Origin: Streptomyces sp. PKU-EA00015
GTDB taxonomy: Bacteria; Actinomycetota; Actinomycetes; Streptomycetales; Streptomycetaceae
Direction of reading: 5' to 3'
Assembly: GCF_013387495.1 (NCBI RefSeq)
Contig: NZ_JABZEE010000011.1
Coordinates: forward strand, 1-64,000
DNA length: 64,000 bases
Part shown: positions 9,745-17,499 of the stretch, piece after piece
How positions within the stretch are numbered: the stretch's first letter is position 1
Layout: every line of letters starts with the position of its first letter
Notes under the pieces: model-generated
Told to the model about the DNA's origin: nothing
Seen by the model: the letters and a program-made list of their open reading frames with translations, nothing else
Database searches by the model: none
Made by a program: the position numbers and the translations under genes

Positions 9745-10116
9745 ATGTTCCTGCCACGCCACAACGCCCACTTCGTCATGGGCCCCACCCCGCTGCTCCT
9801 GCTCGGCGGTGCCCCCGTCCACGAGTTCCTGCCCCCGCTCCACGCGCCCGACGGCCGCGTACCGCTGTGCGACGGCTGGCAGCTCATGCCCCGGCTCACG
9901 ATGACGGTGGTGGACGGCCCGGGGGACGCCGGCTGCCTGGTGCAGGGCGCCCAGGCGGAGGACGAGGCCGAGGAGATGTCCGCCTGGTGCTCGGCGGTTG
10001 AGCAGGCCGGTGGCGCGGTGGTCCTGTCGCTGGACACGCTCCCCGAGGACCTCGACTGGCCCGCCCTCCTCACCGACGGCCGCGCCCACGGCGGCTTCGT
10101 CCCGGCCGCGACGTAG
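9745..10116 (+). CDS. Hypothetical protein, 123 aa
   Basis: I do not recognise a family. The 123 residues are mixed alpha/beta with no signal peptide or membrane segment; a hydrophobic PTPLLLLGG run and an acidic EDEAEEMSAWCSAVE helix stand out. Codon use fits the surrounding genes. The ATG at 9745 lacks a good ribosome site. It sits between two terminators and is the last chromosomal gene before the left end of the integrated element. Confidence 0.6.
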   Translation: MFLPRHNAHFVMGPTPLLLLGGAPVHEFLPPLHAPDGRVPLCDGWQLMPRLTMTVVDGPGDAGCLVQGAQAEDEAEEMSAWCSAVEQAGGAVVLSLDTLPEDLDWPALLTDGRAHGGFVPAAT

Positions 10117-10135
10117 CCCACGGGGCGGACATGCA

Positions 10136-10170
10136 ACGGCCCCTGACCATCAGCGATGGTCAGGGGCCGT
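10136..10170. terminator. Strong bidirectional hairpin next to attL
   Basis: A perfect 16-bp inverted repeat (10136-10151, 10155-10170) with a 3-base loop. It follows the 123-aa gene and lies just outside the tRNA-derived repeat, so it probably also ended the original tRNA-Ser transcript on the minus strand. Confidence 0.8.
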
Positions 10171-10177
10171 CTCACCT

Positions 10178-10235
10178 GCGGTGGGTGTGGGATTTGAACC
10201 CACGGTGACTCGCGCCACGACGGTTTTCAAGACCG
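10178..10235. repeat. attL: 58-bp direct repeat, truncated tRNA-Ser copy
   Basis: Identical to 17500-17557. It holds the anticodon stem-loop, variable arm, T arm and acceptor 3' side of tRNA-Ser(UGA) in minus orientation, then diverges into non-tRNA sequence, so it cannot be a working tRNA. It marks the left junction of the element. Confidence 0.92.
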
Positions 10236-10306
10236 CCGAGTGGTGGCCCTTTGACAAACGCCTGACCTGCGCAAGTCTCTGAGATTGACGTCGAACGAAC
10301 CCCGGC

Positions 10307-10327
10307 TTGGCCAGAGGTTGGCCAGAG
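10307..10327 (+). promoter_or_regulatory. Left arm-type integrase-binding repeats
   Basis: TTGGCCAGAGG repeated with an 11-bp period (TTGGCCA at 10307 and 10318). The same pattern, TTGGCCACAGG then TTGGCCACA, lies inside the other end at 17367-17386. Paired repeats flanking an att core are typical of lambda-type integrase arm sites. Confidence 0.6.
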
Positions 10328-10620
10328 GCTTCGACTCAGCACGAGGAGGTGCTGTCATGCGCGCATCGTCGCTCTACACTCGCATCCTTTCAAAGCACCC
10401 GGCACCTTTTCTGCTAGCGGGCCGTCAGATAGGCCAATTCCGCTGAATACCCGAGGTTGGTCCAGAGGGGCTCTCGCGTCGTGGAGCACAGCAGCCGCGT
10501 CAGCGGGTGCCGCCCATCCACGCTCGCCTCGAGGCAGACCTCACTCGTCATCGCGGTCCGCGAACGCCGGAGGATCTGCTTCGGCGTCCAGGAAACTCGT
10601 TCGGTTGCGGGTTGCGGTCG

Positions 10621-10676
10621 CGGGTCGCGGGTCGCGGGTCGCGGGTCGCGGGTCGCGGGTCGCGGGTCGCGGGTCG
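10621..10676. repeat. Heptanucleotide microsatellite (CGGGTCG)x8
   Basis: Eight exact tandem copies of CGGGTCG, preceded by degenerate copies. The unit is not a multiple of three and lies downstream of the Kelch gene in non-coding sequence; likely slippage-prone. Confidence 0.9.
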
Positions 10677-10777
10677 CGGATCAGAGGACCTCGGCTGTGC
10701 GCTGATCGCGAAGCCGCAGTGGCCGTGCGGCGGAGCGGAGAGGCGGGCCTGGCTGTGTCCCCGCTCCACCGGTGCAC

Positions 10778-13072
10778 CTACCGCTGGTGCCGCTTTGTAA
10801 CGACGAAGGCCTCCACCGTGCCGAGGAAGTTGGAATCGTTGGAGCCGCCGATGGCATACACGCAGGTCTTCTTCCTCCGCTCCACTACGTCCATGGCCTT
10901 CCCGTCCACGACGTCCCTGGGGCAGGGCGCGGTGGCCGCCGCCAGGCCGAAGCGGGGGGTGGGCAGGTCGGGCAGCGTCTGCCACGTGTTCGTCGCCGGG
11001 CTGTAGGCCTCCACCGCGCTCGGCGGGTCAGCGGGAGCGCCTCGGCCGGCGATCGCGTACACGCAGATGTTCTTCTTCCCGTCCACGACGTCCATGAGCT
11101 TCCCGTCCACGACGTCCTTGGGGCAGGGCGCGGCCGCCGCCGCCAGCTCCCGGTGGGGGGTGGGCAGGTCGGGCAGCTCAGTCCACGTGTTCGTCGCCGG
11201 GTTGTAGGCCTCCAGCGCGGTCGAGTCACCGGGTTCACCACCGCCGCCTCCGATGGCGTACACGCAGGTCTCCTTCTTCCCGTCCACGATGTCCTCGGGG
11301 CAGGGCGCGGTGGCCGCCGCCAGCTCAAGGCGGGGGGTGGGCAGGTCGGGCAGCGTCTGCCACGTGTTCGTCGCCGGGCTGTAGGCCTCCACCGCGCTCG
11401 GCGGGTCAGCGGGAGCGCCTCGGCCGGCGATCGCGTACACGCAGATGTTCTTCTTCCCGTCCACGACGTCCATGAGCTTCCCGTCCACGACGTCCTTGGG
11501 GCAGGGCGCGGCCGCCGCCGCCAGCTCCCGGTGGGGGGTGGGCAGGTCGGGCAGCTCAGTCCACGTGTTCGTCGCCGGGCTGTAGGCCTCCAACGCGCTC
11601 GGGTCACCGTTGCCGCCGATGGCGTACACGCAGGTCTCATACTCCCCGTCCACGATGTCCTCGGGGCAGGGCGCGGTGGCCGCCGCCAGCTCCTGGCGGG
11701 GGGTGGGCAGGTCGGGCAGCGTCTGCCACGTGTTCGTCGCCGGGCTGTAGGCCTCCACCGCGCTCCGGGTAGGTCCGTTGCCGCCGATGGCGTACACGCA
11801 GGTCCCCTTCAGGCCGTCGATGTCCTCGGGACAGGGCGCGGCCGCCCCTGCCAGGTCCTCACGGGGGGTGGGCAGGTCGGGCAGCTCAGTCCACGTGTTC
11901 GTCGCCGGGCTGTAGGCCGTCAACGCGCTCGGGTCACCGTTGCCGCCGATGGCGTACACGCAGGTCTCATACTCCCCGTCCACGATGTCCTCGGGGCAGG
12001 GCGCGGTGGCCGCCGCCAGCTCCTGGCGGGGGGTGGGCAGGTCGGGCAGCGTCTGCCACGTGTTCGTCGCCGGGCTGTAGGCCTCCACCGCGCTCCGGGT
12101 AGGTCCGTTGCCGCCGATGGCGTACACGCAGGTCCCCTTCAGGCCGTCGATGTCCTCGGGACAGGGCGCGGCCGCCCCTGCCAGGTCCTCACGGGGGGTG
12201 GGCAGGTCGGGCAGCTCAGTCCACGTGTTCGTCGCCGGGCTGTAGGCCGTCAACGCGCTCGGGTCACCGTTGCCGCCGATGGCGTACACGCAGGTCTCAT
12301 ACTCCCCGTCCACGATGTCCTCGGGGCAGGGCGCGGTGGCCGCCGCCAGCTCAAGGCGGGGGGTGGGCAGGTCGGGCAGCGTCTGCCACGTGTTCGTCGC
12401 CGGGCTGTAGGCCTCCACCGCGCTCCGGGTAGGTCCGTTGCCGCCGATGGCGTACACGCAGGTCCCCTTCAGGCCGTCGATGTCCTCGGGACAGGGCGCG
12501 GCCGCCCCTGCCAGGTCCTCACGGGGGGTGGGCAGGTCGGGCAGCTCAGTCCACGTGTTCGTCGCCGGGCTGTAGGCCGTCAACGCGCTCGGGTCACCGT
12601 TGCCGCCGATGGCGTACACGCAGGTCTCATACTCCCCGTCCACGATGTCCTCGGGGCAGGGCGCGGTGGCCGCCGCCAGCTCCTGGCGGGGGGTGGGCAG
12701 GTCGGGCAGCGTCTGCCACGTGTTCGTCGCCGGGCTGTAGGCCTCCACCACACTCAGGCGACCGGCAGCGCCTCGGCCGCCGATGGCGTACACGCAGGTC
12801 CCCTTCAGGTCGTCGATGTCTTCGGGACAGGGTGCGGTGGCCGCCGCCAGAAAACGTCGGGGGGTGGGCAGATCGGGCAGCGTTTCCCAGGAGTCCTGGG
12901 CGTTCGCGAGCGTGGCGGTCAGGGCAAGCAGGGGCGTCAGCGCCGCGACAAGTAGCCACCGCCACCCCAAGCGCCGGGGCGCGGCCGGGACGCCCGCCGG
13001 CGGCCCGGCCTCGGGCCGCCGGCCCACCGTCCCTGTCCGGGCACCACCTGCGTGCCTCAACAAGATCTTCAT
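10778..13072 (-). CDS. Secreted Kelch-repeat beta-propeller protein (element cargo)
   Basis: A 764-residue exported protein. Residues 36-58 are a signal-type hydrophobic segment ending in ANA. The rest is twelve Kelch blades, each starting with TW-x2-LPDLPTP and containing CVYAIGG (or CVYAIAG), about 55 residues apiece. Every blade has a Cys pair (C-x10/11-C in the plain blades, longer where DVVDGK inserts occur), suggesting one disulfide per blade. Kelch propellers usually bind proteins or glycans. At DNA level the central blades repeat with a 330-bp period and near identity, so the array has grown by recent duplication. Start ATG 13072 is chosen because the signal peptide follows; a frame to 13180 exists. 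No anchor motif. It is alone on the minus strand at the attL end. Confidence 0.85.
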   Translation of the reverse strand: MKILLRHAGGARTGTVGRRPEAGPPAGVPAAPRRLGWRWLLVAALTPLLALTATLANAQDSWETLPDLPTPRRFLAAATAPCPEDIDDLKGTCVYAIGGRGAAGRLSVVEAYSPATNTWQTLPDLPTPRQELAAATAPCPEDIVDGEYETCVYAIGGNGDPSALTAYSPATNTWTELPDLPTPREDLAGAAAPCPEDIDGLKGTCVYAIGGNGPTRSAVEAYSPATNTWQTLPDLPTPRLELAAATAPCPEDIVDGEYETCVYAIGGNGDPSALTAYSPATNTWTELPDLPTPREDLAGAAAPCPEDIDGLKGTCVYAIGGNGPTRSAVEAYSPATNTWQTLPDLPTPRQELAAATAPCPEDIVDGEYETCVYAIGGNGDPSALTAYSPATNTWTELPDLPTPREDLAGAAAPCPEDIDGLKGTCVYAIGGNGPTRSAVEAYSPATNTWQTLPDLPTPRQELAAATAPCPEDIVDGEYETCVYAIGGNGDPSALEAYSPATNTWTELPDLPTPHRELAAAAAPCPKDVVDGKLMDVVDGKKNICVYAIAGRGAPADPPSAVEAYSPATNTWQTLPDLPTPRLELAAATAPCPEDIVDGKKETCVYAIGGGGGEPGDSTALEAYNPATNTWTELPDLPTPHRELAAAAAPCPKDVVDGKLMDVVDGKKNICVYAIAGRGAPADPPSAVEAYSPATNTWQTLPDLPTPRFGLAAATAPCPRDVVDGKAMDVVERRKKTCVYAIGGSNDSNFLGTVEAFVVTKRHQR
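11641..12735. repeat. 330-bp tandem repeats inside the Kelch gene
   Basis: Units 11641-11970, 11971-12300, 12301-12630 and a partial unit from 12631 are nearly identical (one visible change: TCCTGG versus TCAAGG). Each encodes two blades. Another near-identical pair with 378-bp offset starts at about 11011 and 11389. Confidence 0.88.
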
Positions 13073-13417
13073 CAACGTCCCCGTCCTTTCGCACCGATGA
13101 CCGTCACCCATCGGACACCTCGATCCCTGGCGTTGCCTCAGCAGCCCATAAAAGGGCCCTAAATGGATATTTCTTACCAATTAAGGCATTACTGCGGCCT
13201 GCTGCACACCCAGACCGCGACGGCAAACGACTGAAAACACAGCGTCAGATCTGTCGCCCCGTGCCCTGCCCACCTCACCCACAGGGCCAGCCGCTTTCCC
13301 GCTACCACCAGCCACGGGTACATGACGGCGCACCCGACGACGGGCTATCGCGATCTTCCCCAGAGTCCTCTCGTCCAGCGGCGGCCAGCCCGGTGGCTCG
13401 GACCCGGCACCGGCACC
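13073..13417. other. Promoter-side intergenic region of the Kelch gene
   Basis: No convincing gene. An AT-rich pocket at 13145-13195, unusual in this GC-rich DNA, probably holds the minus-strand Kelch promoter, but I cannot place -35/-10 boxes securely. Confidence 0.4.
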
Positions 13418-13568
13418 ATGACCGCCCTGCCCGACACCGTCCGCTCCCTGGCCGCGAAGGAGTCCCGCCCCGGCCCGGCCGGCACAGTCCGCCGTCCGTC
13501 TGGCCGCGCCCGCCGGGGATGGGGAGTGCCGTCACCGCACGCCCGTCTACCTGGAGCGTGGCATCGCC

Positions 13569-13778
13569 ATGGCGGAGCAGCGCATCACCGAGGCCCGGAC
13601 CGCGATCCACACCACCGTCGACCGCACGTTCCTCGCGGTGCTGTCCGCGCACGGCCGGTGCGGCTGCCTGACCGACACTCACGTCGGGCGGCTGTTCACC
13701 GCCGCGCAGGACAAGGGCGAGACCGTGCGGCACTGCTCCGATGCGTGGGCCAACGCCCGCACCGCCCTGGGGATGTGA
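13569..13778 (+). CDS. Small hypothetical protein, possibly the 3' part of a frameshifted gene
   Basis: A 69-residue basic protein with CGC and HC motifs and no recognised family. Its stop lies three bases before the ATG of the ATPase gene, so the two are probably co-transcribed. Protein-like sequence continues upstream in the same frame without a start codon, and another frame starts at ATG 13418 with sensible sequence (TALPDTVRSLAAKESRPG). Joining the two with a 1-base shift near 13480, in a GC-only run, would give a protein of about 120 residues. Either a small intact gene or a frameshifted larger one. Confidence 0.5.
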   Translation: MAEQRITEARTAIHTTVDRTFLAVLSAHGRCGCLTDTHVGRLFTAAQDKGETVRHCSDAWANARTALGM

Positions 13779-13781
13779 GCC

Positions 13782-15206
13782 ATGTCCGAGGACGACAAGA
13801 CCCCGGCCCACGAGATCATCACCGACTACGCGCAGGCGCATTTTCGGTACTTCCGCACCGCCGACGGCACCGTCTACGCGCAGAAGAACGGCCACCCCGT
13901 GGCCCGGCCGATCCGGTCCCAGGGCACGACGGGCAGCCACCGGCAGGAACTCATGGTCGGCCTGTTCAAGGACGGCATCGGCGTGTTCAACGGCACCGCC
14001 CTCAAGGAAGCGCTCGACCTCATCGAGGCACTCGCGTTGACCGAGGACGTGCAGCCAGTCCACATCCGCGTTGCGCCCGGGTTCGACGGTGCTACGTGGC
14101 TCGACCTCGGGCGCACCGACGGGCAGTCCGTCCGCATCCACCCCACCGGCTGGGACATCGCTGTCCCTGACCCGCGTGAGGTGTGCTGGCGGCGTACCCA
14201 GCTCACCGGGGAACTCCCCCTGCCGGCCAAGGACACCGACGGCAAGGGCATCGACCTCCTCTTGAGGCTGACCAACTTCGCCAACGCGGAGACCGAATGC
14301 CTGGCCATCGCCTGGCTCATCGGCTGCCTCGGCCCGTCCGCCCCCGTCCCGGCGCCGTTCCTCACCGGGCCCCAGGGCGCGGGCAAGTCCACCGCCGGGC
14401 GGATGCTCGTGCGGATTATCGAGGGCATGAGCGGCGACCTGCGCCGCGCGCCGAAGGACGAGGAGAACCTGACGGCGGCCGTGGCGGCCGGGTGGGTCAC
14501 GGCGCTGGACAACCTGTCCCACATGACCCCGGATCTGTCGGACGCCATGTGCTGCATCGTCACCGGCGCCGAGAACGTCAAGCGCGCTCTCTTCACCGAC
14601 GGGGACGTCTTCCGCGCCCGCTACCGACGGCCGATGCTGTTGACCGGCATCGACGTGGGCGTGATCCGGCCCGACCTCGCCGAACGCCTCCTTCCGCTGC
14701 GTCTGGAGCGTCCGCGCGTGCGGCGCACCGAGGCGGAACTGTGGGCAGAGTACGAAGAGGTGCTGCCCGTCATCCTCGGCTCGCTCCTGGACCTCACCGT
14801 GAAGGTGCGGGCCGCCGAGGCGGACATCCCGACCGACCTGCGGATGGCCGACTTCGCGCACCTGTGCGCGCAGCTCGACGCCGCGACCGGCTTCGGCTCG
14901 CTCAACGCCTACCGGGCCAGCCTGGACGACCTCAACGACGACGTCATCGAAGGCGACCTCCTCGCGCAGACAGTGCTCAAGCACGCCGCCGACATGATGC
15001 CGGGCGAGGAGACGCGGATGACGTCCTCGGAGTGGCTTCACGCTCTCACCGGCCTCTACAGCGGCGAGGAATGCCGTCCCCTGCCAAAGGGCCCACCACC
15101 GGCAAAGTGCTCTCCGACCGCCTCAAGCGCCTCCAACCGACCCTCGCCGCCCGCGCCGTCCTCATCGACTGGGGCCGCACCAGCACCGCCCGCTACATCG
15201 AGATGA
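13782..15206 (+). CDS. SF3-like ATPase / replication helicase of the element (C-terminus frameshifted)
   Basis: A 474-residue ATPase. Walker A is GPQGAGKST (about 195-203); a Walker B-like TALDN and LLTGID follow, a spacing like that of superfamily-3/D5-type replicative helicases, so a role in replicating the excised element is likely. The last ~45 residues look unnatural (Ser/Pro/Ala-rich), whereas the next frame continues as KGPTTGKVLSDRLKRLQPTL and ends at TGA 15251-15253 with normal composition. A one-base deletion near 15072-15085 would explain this; the ancestral gene then spans 13782-15253. Whether it is a true mutation or a sequencing error cannot be told here. Confidence 0.72.
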   Translation: MSEDDKTPAHEIITDYAQAHFRYFRTADGTVYAQKNGHPVARPIRSQGTTGSHRQELMVGLFKDGIGVFNGTALKEALDLIEALALTEDVQPVHIRVAPGFDGATWLDLGRTDGQSVRIHPTGWDIAVPDPREVCWRRTQLTGELPLPAKDTDGKGIDLLLRLTNFANAETECLAIAWLIGCLGPSAPVPAPFLTGPQGAGKSTAGRMLVRIIEGMSGDLRRAPKDEENLTAAVAAGWVTALDNLSHMTPDLSDAMCCIVTGAENVKRALFTDGDVFRARYRRPMLLTGIDVGVIRPDLAERLLPLRLERPRVRRTEAELWAEYEEVLPVILGSLLDLTVKVRAAEADIPTDLRMADFAHLCAQLDAATGFGSLNAYRASLDDLNDDVIEGDLLAQTVLKHAADMMPGEETRMTSSEWLHALTGLYSGEECRPLPKGPPPAKCSPTASSASNRPSPPAPSSSTGAAPAPPATSR

Positions 15207-15425
15207 CCCGCCCGCCCGAGCCTCCCGCACACCAGCAGGAAGCGCTGCACTGACTGCCGCGGCGCGGACAAGCAAGAAGAGCACCGGGCCCGCGAGGACG
15301 TGCTCCTCTTGCGGTCGGCGGCTCGCCGCCGCGCGATGGGTCGCGCCGCGAAGCGGCTCCGATTTCACGCCCGGAGCCGCGCACCACAACAGACACCCCT
15401 CCCTTTGTCCTAAGGGAAGAGGTGC

Positions 15426-15634
15426 TGCGTCACCTGCGTCACCCAGGGGCCCGAAACGGCCCGTGACCTGCCGCAACAGCAGTGACGCAGACGGCCGCCG
15501 TCTGCGTCATTCTCCGTCACCTGCGTCATCTGTGACGCACGCCCTGCGTCACAGATGACGCGCCCCACGACCCGCCGCGTCACGAGAAACCGCAGGTCAG
15601 ACGCGCACCGTGACACAGATGACGCAGTGACGCA
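15426..15634. repeat. TGCGTCA/TGACGCA repeat array, candidate origin or control region
   Basis: Nine exact copies of TGCGTCA or its complement start at 15426, 15435, 15483, 15503, 15522, 15533, 15545, 15620 and 15628, with several near matches between. The centre is a perfect 17-bp inverted repeat (15523-15539 and 15545-15561) with a 5-base spacer. The array lies between the ATPase and excisionase genes and contains no gene. Iterons for replication initiation, or operators for the excisionase promoter, are the natural readings. Confidence 0.8.
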
Positions 15635-15704
15635 GAAATCAGCGCCTCGGACACACGACAGCAGGCAACCAAGTCAGCGTCATCCCTGCCCACTGAGGAG
15701 TGAC

Positions 15705-15890
15705 ATGTCCCGCCCGCAGATGCTCAAGCTCCCCGAAGTCCTTACCGAGATCGGCATGAGCCGCGCCGCCTTCCACCGGATGCGTGCCCGGGGCCAGGCC
15801 CCCCGCCTGATCAAGCTCCCGAACGGACAGCTCCGCGTCCGCCGCGCCGACCTCGACGCTTGGCTCGCCAGCTACGAGGAAGCCGCCTGA
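15705..15890 (+). CDS. AlpA-type excisionase / helix-turn-helix protein
   Basis: A 61-residue DNA-binding protein with the winged-helix pattern of excisionases: LPEVLTEIGMSRAAFHRMR (about 9-27) then a wing and RRADLDAWLASYEE. It should bend att DNA and steer the integrase toward excision. ATG at 15705 follows GAGGAG by four bases; a longer frame from 15555 is non-coding repeat sequence. It lies 64 bases before the integrase gene with a strong hairpin between them, so int expression may depend on read-through. Confidence 0.85.
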   Translation: MSRPQMLKLPEVLTEIGMSRAAFHRMRARGQAPRLIKLPNGQLRVRRADLDAWLASYEEAA

Positions 15891-15908
15891 CACCGCACCT
15901 ACAACCAC

Positions 15909-15938
15909 GAGAGGGGCCCGCGATGGCGGGCCCCTCTC
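15909..15938 (+). terminator. Hairpin between xis and int
   Basis: A perfect 13-bp inverted repeat (15909-15921, 15926-15938) with a GATG loop, 16 bases before the integrase start. It has no U-tract but such stems act as terminators or attenuators in Streptomyces. Confidence 0.65.
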
Positions 15939-15954
15939 CCTGTGAAGGGACCAA

Positions 15955-17352
15955 GTGAAGAGCTACGACGTGCGGATCTGGGGCATCCGCCAGCGCAACA
16001 GCAAGAAGGCCCCATTTCAGGTGCGGTGGACCGTGAGCGGCAAGGTGCACCAAGAGCCCTTTGCCACGAAGACCCTGGCGGACGCGCGGCGATCAGCCCT
16101 CGTCACGGCGCAGCGTGCCGGGGAAGCGTTCGACGTGGCATCCGGGCTGCCCGTCTCGTAACTGCGTGAGGCGACCTCGCCGACCTGGTACGAACACGCC
16201 TGTGCCTACGCGCTGATGAAGAGGCCGGCGTCCGCGGCAAAGCACCGGGCGAGCATCGCAGAAGCCCTGGCCGCCGTGACGGCGTCGTTCGTCTCGACGC
16301 AGCGCGGGGCCCCAGATCGCGCCGTACTGCGCGGCGCGCTACAGGCGTGGGCGTTCCGCGTGGTGCTCGATCCGGAGACCGGCGAGCACGTCAATCGCAA
16401 GGACGCGGAGGAACCGCCCGCGGAGGTGCGGCGGGCTCTCGCGTGGGTTTCGGACAACTCCCTGAAGGTGGTCGACGTAGCCGAGTCGGATGTCGTGCGG
16501 GCTGCCCTGCGGGCGCTGTCCAAGACGCTCGTCGGGAAGCAGGCCGCGGACAATACGGTCCGCAGGAAGCGAGCCGTTCTCAGCAACGCCTTCCGCTATG
16601 CCATCGAGCGCGACCTCTTGGCAGCGAACCCGCTGGACCGTATCGATTGGGCACCGCCGGAGACGACGGACGAAGTGGACTTCGAGTTCGTGCCGGGCCC
16701 GGAGCAGGCGAGCGAGCTGCTGGCGGCCGTACAGGCGATCAGCGCCCGGGGCCGGCACCTGCACGCGTTCTTCGGCTGCATGTACTACGCCGCGATGCGG
16801 CCCGCCGAGGTTGCCGGTCTGAAGCGAAGCAACTGCAAGTTGCCGGCGCAGGGCTGTAGCGAGTTGGTGCTGTCCAAGAGCCGCCCGGAGGTCGGGTCCG
16901 GGTGGACGGATGACGGGAAGTCGTACGAGGAGCGCGGGTTGAAGCGCAGGGCCCGCAAGGCCACCCGCCCCGTTCCCATCCCGCCCGTGCTGGTCGCGAT
17001 GCTGCGCGCGCACCTGGACGAGCACGGGACGGCTCCGGACGGGCGGCTCTTTCGCGCGGTGCGGGGCGGACGGGTCCGGTCTACGGGGTACACGGAGGTA
17101 TGGCAGGCGGCCCGGATCAAGGCGCTGTCCGCTGAAGAGGTGGAGACGCCCCTCGCAGACGTGCCGTACTCCCTGCAGCACGCCTGCGTCTCGCTCTGGA
17201 TCAAAGCCGGGGTCGATCCGGTGGAGGTCGCCCGTCGCGCCGGCCACAGTCCGGCCGTCCTGTGGAAGTTCTACGCGAAGCTGCTCCGCGGTCATCAGGA
17301 CGCGTCGAACCGCATGTTCGATGCCGCCCTGGAGGCCCGCCGGGACGCGTGA
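15955..17352 (+). pseudogene. Tyrosine site-specific integrase, interrupted by an in-frame TAA
   Basis: The GTG at 15955 (AAGGGA four bases before) begins a normal actinobacterial integrase N-terminus (about 68 residues, ending GLPVS). A TAA at 16159-16161 then stops it, but the same frame continues without shift as LREATSPTWYEHACAYALM and on through the SAM-like and catalytic domains to the stop at 17350-17352. Catalytic-domain landmarks include the first Arg in AAMRPAEVAG, HACVSLWIKAGV, and the RRAGHSPAVLWKFYAKLL end with the nucleophile Tyr. The TAA most simply derives from a GAA/GAG-type codon. A 378-residue product could start at ATG 16216 but lacks the arm-binding domain. It ends 147 bases from attR. 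Confidence 0.85.
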
Positions 17353-17357
17353 CCGCC

Positions 17358-17386
17358 GTGGCCAACTTGGCCACAGGTTGGCCACA
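17358..17386. promoter_or_regulatory. Right arm-type integrase-binding repeats
   Basis: GTGGCCAA-c-TTGGCCAC (17358-17374) is a palindrome, and TTGGCCAC recurs 11 bases on (17378). The direct pair matches the left-arm pair at 10307-10327. Confidence 0.6.
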
Positions 17387-17440
17387 CGCCCTGGTCAACC
17401 CCGGGAAACGGGCGACACGGGGTGAGACAAGGTGAACGCA

Positions 17441-17473
17441 GAGGGCGCGGCTCCGAATCGGAGCCGCGCCCTC
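17441..17473. terminator. Terminator between int and tRNA-Ser
   Basis: 16-bp perfect arms (17441-17456, 17458-17473) around one base, giving a long GC stem. It lies 3' of both the integrase (plus) and the tRNA-Ser (minus). Confidence 0.75.
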
Positions 17474-17499
17474 TGACCTGCTAGTTCTCTGACCTGCAA

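Larger units (their letters stand above)
10236..10777. other. Left arm of the element, no large gene
   Basis: Contains integrase arm-like repeats (10307-10327, weaker copy near 10454), a 7-bp microsatellite (10621-10676), and one tiny ORF (10357-10446, 29 codons) that follows a good GAGGAGGT but resembles nothing I know. Confidence 0.6.

Noticed and set aside
10179..10235. tRNA-Ser-like sequence at the left end
   Set aside because: Lacks the 5' acceptor, D arm and half of the molecule; it is the attL fragment, not a tRNA.
10621..10676. CRISPR-like short repeats
   Set aside because: Seven-base units without spacers; a microsatellite.
11641..12735. CRISPR array
   Set aside because: Repeats are 330 bp, contiguous and coding, with no spacers; they are Kelch blades.
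10772..12955. Long plus-strand frame opposite the Kelch gene
   Set aside because: It mirrors the repeats on the other strand, is Gly/Arg/Val-rich and has no start context; the minus strand has clear Kelch blades and a signal peptide.
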